In this document: one piece after another, positions 48,833-50,565 of the stretch
How positions within the stretch are numbered: the first letter of the stretch is position 1
Layout of the letters: each line of letters opens with the position of its first letter
Assembly: GCA_003222135.1 (NCBI GenBank)
Contig: QHUM01000051.1
Location: 1-50,565 of the forward strand
Reading direction: 5' to 3'
Length of the DNA stretch: 50,565 nucleotides
Source of the DNA: Gemmatimonadota bacterium
GTDB taxonomy: Bacteria; Gemmatimonadota; Gemmatimonadetes; Gemmatimonadales; GWC2-71-9
The notes under the pieces: generated by a model
Seen by the model: the letters and a program-made list of their open reading frames with translations, nothing else
Told to the model about the DNA's origin: nothing
Databases searched by the model: none
Program-made: the position numbers and the translations under genes

Positions 48833-49887
48833 CAGAGATTCCGGAACCAGAGCCGCTCCGCCGCCCGCGGGTTCGCATACACCCCGGGCAGCGCCGTCTC
48901 ACCCTGGGGGAGTGGCTCGTCGACGCAGGCATCGGTGGCCTCGTCGATCTCCACCCGCACGTGCTCGTCGACGTCGGACAGCTCCCGCTCGTCGACCCAG
49001 TCGTGCTGGACCAGCTGCTTCACGTAGCGGTCGAGCGGGTCGTTCTGCTTCGCCCACCAGTCGAGCTCGTCGGGCGGCACGTAGTGCTGGTCATCGTGCT
49101 CGGCGTGGCCCTTGCGGCGGTACGTCTTCACCTCGAGGAACTGCACACCCGCGCCACCCCGGGCGCGCTCCGCGGCGAGCCGCGTCGCTTGATACACGGC
49201 GAGCACGTCGTTGCCATCCACCGTCGCGGCCGCGACCCCGTATCCCTTCGCCTTGTCGACGAGATCCTTGACGGCGAACTGCTTCTCGGGCGGCGTGGAG
49301 TACGCCCAGCGATTGTACTCGGCGATCACCACCAGCGGACAGCGCTGCACGGCCGCGAAGTTCAGTCCTTCGTGAAACGTCCCGGTGGACGTGCCGCCGT
49401 CGCCGATGTAGACGAGCCCCACCCGGGGCTCGCCGCGCAGTTTGAACGTCAGGGTGATCCCAGCCATGACCGGAATCATGTCGCCCAGGTGCGATATCTG
49501 GCCGAGGTAGCCCAGCTCCAGGTCGTTGAAGTGAACGTTCAGCTCCCGGCCCCGGGTGGGCCCATCGGCCTTGGCCATGTACTGGCGCAATATCTCGACG
49601 GGCCGCGCCCCCATGACGAGCATCGAGCCGAGGTTGCGAATCAGGGGCGAGAGGATGTCGCGGTTCTTGCCCCGCTCCAGCGCGTAGGCCGACCCCACCG
49701 ATTCCCCCTCCTGGCCGAGCGAGCGGAATAGTCCCCCGATGACCTTGCTTTGCCGGTATAGCGCCGTGAGCCGCTCCTCCAGCGTGCGCGTCAGCCGCAG
49801 ATAGCGGTAGATTTCGAGCAGTTGCTCGCGGGTGAGCCCCGCCGGAAGGGGCGGGGATTGGGTGGTGGGACGAGTGCGGGACGCCAT
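48832..49887 (-). CDS. pdhA: 2-oxoacid dehydrogenase complex E1 alpha subunit
   Basis: 351 aa. RLTRTLEERLTALYRQSKV, GLFRSLGQEGESVGSAYAL, the ThDP motif GDGGTSTGTFHEGLNFAAVQ (GDG...N), and phosphorylation-loop region VKTYRRKGHAEHDD. It decarboxylates the 2-oxoacid and loads lipoyl-E2. First gene of the ~10 kb run. A TATAAT box lies 5 bp upstream of ATG and no ribosome site is present, so the message is probably leaderless. Confidence 0.95.
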   Translation of the reverse strand: MASRTRPTTQSPPLPAGLTREQLLEIYRYLRLTRTLEERLTALYRQSKVIGGLFRSLGQEGESVGSAYALERGKNRDILSPLIRNLGSMLVMGARPVEILRQYMAKADGPTRGRELNVHFNDLELGYLGQISHLGDMIPVMAGITLTFKLRGEPRVGLVYIGDGGTSTGTFHEGLNFAAVQRCPLVVIAEYNRWAYSTPPEKQFAVKDLVDKAKGYGVAAATVDGNDVLAVYQATRLAAERARGGAGVQFLEVKTYRRKGHAEHDDQHYVPPDELDWWAKQNDPLDRYVKQLVQHDWVDERELSDVDEHVRVEIDEATDACVDEPLPQGETALPGVYANPRAAERLWFRNL

Positions 49888-49892
49888 TGTAA

Positions 49893-49898
49893 ATTATA
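49893..49898 (-). promoter_or_regulatory. -10 element of pdhA (leaderless)
   Basis: A perfect TATAAT on the minus strand, followed by TTACA and then ATG. Transcription would start on or within a base or two of the start codon. No convincing -35 is visible. It overlaps the plus-strand copZ -10 by four bases. Confidence 0.7.
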
Positions 49899-49900
49899 GT
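49895..49900 (+). promoter_or_regulatory. Candidate -10 element of copZ
   Basis: TATAGT on the plus strand, 40 bp before the copZ ATG and overlapping the pdhA -10 on the other strand. No clear -35 box, so an activator such as a copper-responsive MerR regulator may be needed (inferred). Confidence 0.45.
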
Positions 49901-49940
49901 GGGCGTGAAACTTGGCTGATCGAGCCGGGAGAATCAAGTT

Positions 49941-50156
49941 ATGGCGACGTTGAAGCTGCGGGTGAGCGGCATGAGCTGCGGGCACTGCCAGGCCAAGGTC
50001 GCCGCGGCGCTGCAGACGACCGCAGGGGTTTATACGGCGATCGTCGACCTGCGGGCGGGTGAGGCCGAGATCGACTTCAACGACGACTCGGTGACGACCC
50101 AGCAGCTGGTCGCGGCGGTCGAGCGGGCGGGGTACGGAGCGAAGCTCGCCGGTTAG
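49941..50156 (+). CDS. copZ: Copper chaperone, HMA domain
   Basis: 71 aa. A single heavy-metal-associated domain with GMSCGHCQAKV (C13-x-x-C16) and the usual beta-alpha-beta pattern to AVERAGYGAKLAG. GGGAGA lies 8 bases before ATG. It hands Cu(I) to a P1B-type ATPase; the 3' end of such a gene lies 300 bp away on the other strand. Its stop codon overlaps that of the convergent unknown gene. Confidence 0.93.
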   Translation: MATLKLRVSGMSCGHCQAKVAAALQTTAGVYTAIVDLRAGEAEIDFNDDSVTTQQLVAAVERAGYGAKLAG

Positions 50157-50443
50157 TACGCGCCGCGCAGTTCGTGACTGGGCTCGACCTGGCGGTGCAG
50201 CTCGGCCAGAAAGCGCCGCGCCAGCCGGTCGATCTCCGATTCGCCCACCTGATCCGTGTCCACCTCGATGAACGTGTAGTGGCCGCCCTCCGCGCGCGCG
50301 GCGATCGTGACCTTGCCGAGCGGGCCCGCGAACGCCCGCCGCCGGGGTGCCTCCTCGGCCGGGGCCATGCGGCTGCCGAAGAACGCCTTTGCCGCGTCGA
50401 GCGCGGCGTCGGGTGGGAGCGTGGTGCGGTGGAAGTACTTCAT
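50153..50443 (-). CDS. Hypothetical protein, 96 aa, in the copper locus
   Basis: MKYFHRTTLPPDAALDAAKAFF, then GPLGKVTIAARAEGGHYTFIEVDTDQVGESEIDRLARRFLAELH. Looks like a compact alpha/beta protein with a short basic loop. No family recognised and no metal motif. It lies 7 bp downstream of the copA stop, so it is probably co-transcribed with copA. Confidence 0.7.
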   Translation of the reverse strand: MKYFHRTTLPPDAALDAAKAFFGSRMAPAEEAPRRRAFAGPLGKVTIAARAEGGHYTFIEVDTDQVGESEIDRLARRFLAELHRQVEPSHELRGAY

Positions 50444-50450
50444 CGGCGGC

Positions 50451-50565
50451 TCACGTTGCCCACGTCGGACGGAAGCGCCGCAACGTCAGGCTGTTCAAGA
50501 CCACGGACAGACTCGACCACGCCATCGCGGCGCTCGCGAGCACCGGTGAGAGTAGCCAGCCGGTA
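50451..50565 (-). CDS. copA: P1B-type copper-transporting ATPase, C-terminal end (partial)
   Basis: The last 37 codons only; the gene continues past the right window edge. The segment GWLLSPVLASAAMAWSSLSV, then VLNSLTLRRFRPTWAT, is the last transmembrane helix of CopA-type ATPases (Met and two Ser in MxxSS, a Cu(I) ligand motif). The truncation is caused by the window end, not by a mutation. Confidence 0.88.
   Translation of the reverse strand, partial: TGWLLSPVLASAAMAWSSLSVVLNSLTLRRFRPTWAT

Noticed and set aside
50451..50565. Truncated copA as a pseudogene
   Set aside because: The frame is intact to the window edge; truncation is due to the window limit.

Overview
The window reads as chromosomal DNA from a high-GC bacterium with an outer membrane, most likely a member of Gemmatimonadota or a close relative. 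This is inferred, not searched. The grounds are BamD-type and TPR lipoproteins, C-terminal-Phe beta-barrels, a short BTAD regulator, nearly universal 1-20 bp gene overlaps, and GTG/TTG starts. Almost everything is on the minus strand, so transcription mostly runs from high to low coordinates. Plus-strand exceptions are rpmB, tRNA-Leu, a cupin gene and copZ.

Layout in coordinate order: a tlpA / outer-membrane barrel / BTAD cluster (85-2446); radC, secA, nadD, bamD and two TPR genes (2615-9786); a nucleotide-sugar block running from gmd/rmd through carB and murB to wbpD-wbpE-wbpB-wbpA, ugd, a UDP-xylose synthase and a sugar epimerase (9770-23211). Next come rpmB and a convergent rpmJ-rpsM-rpsK-rpsD-rpoA-rplQ operon with a clear promoter and terminator (23232-26510), then pyrD/pyrF with cell-envelope genes and smpB (26520-31616), and tRNA-Leu(CAG). 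A sulfur operon follows (31911-36154): an Rrf2 regulator, thiosulfate sulfurtransferase, O-phosphoserine-type CysM, a Mec/JAB peptidase, and a single protein fusing a MoaD/CysO-like carrier, a ThiF/MoeZ E1 and a rhodanese. After a barrel protein, a DUF1761-like protein, aspartase and the cupin comes a ~10 kb minus-strand run (39593-49887) that starts with pdhA-pdhB-pdhC and ends with an AhpD-like protein. The window closes with copZ, an unknown gene and the 3' end of copA.

The most striking observation is that two genes in the pdh run carry an in-frame TGA exactly at a catalytic cysteine position. One is the peroxidatic Cys of a peroxiredoxin (TPG-U). The other is the second Cys of the AhpD-type motif (C-R-Y-U, followed three residues later by His). 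Each TGA is followed at the expected distance by a stem-loop with G in the first two loop positions, as in bacterial SECIS elements. I read both as selenoproteins. Because E2 lipoamide, an AhpD-like adaptor, a peroxiredoxin and thioredoxin reductase lie in one apparent transcription unit, the locus may encode a selenium version of the lipoamide-AhpD-peroxiredoxin pathway known from Mycobacterium tuberculosis. A third in-frame TGA lies just after the signal peptide of the barrel gene at 804-1880; its meaning is less certain. No selenocysteine machinery is inside the window.
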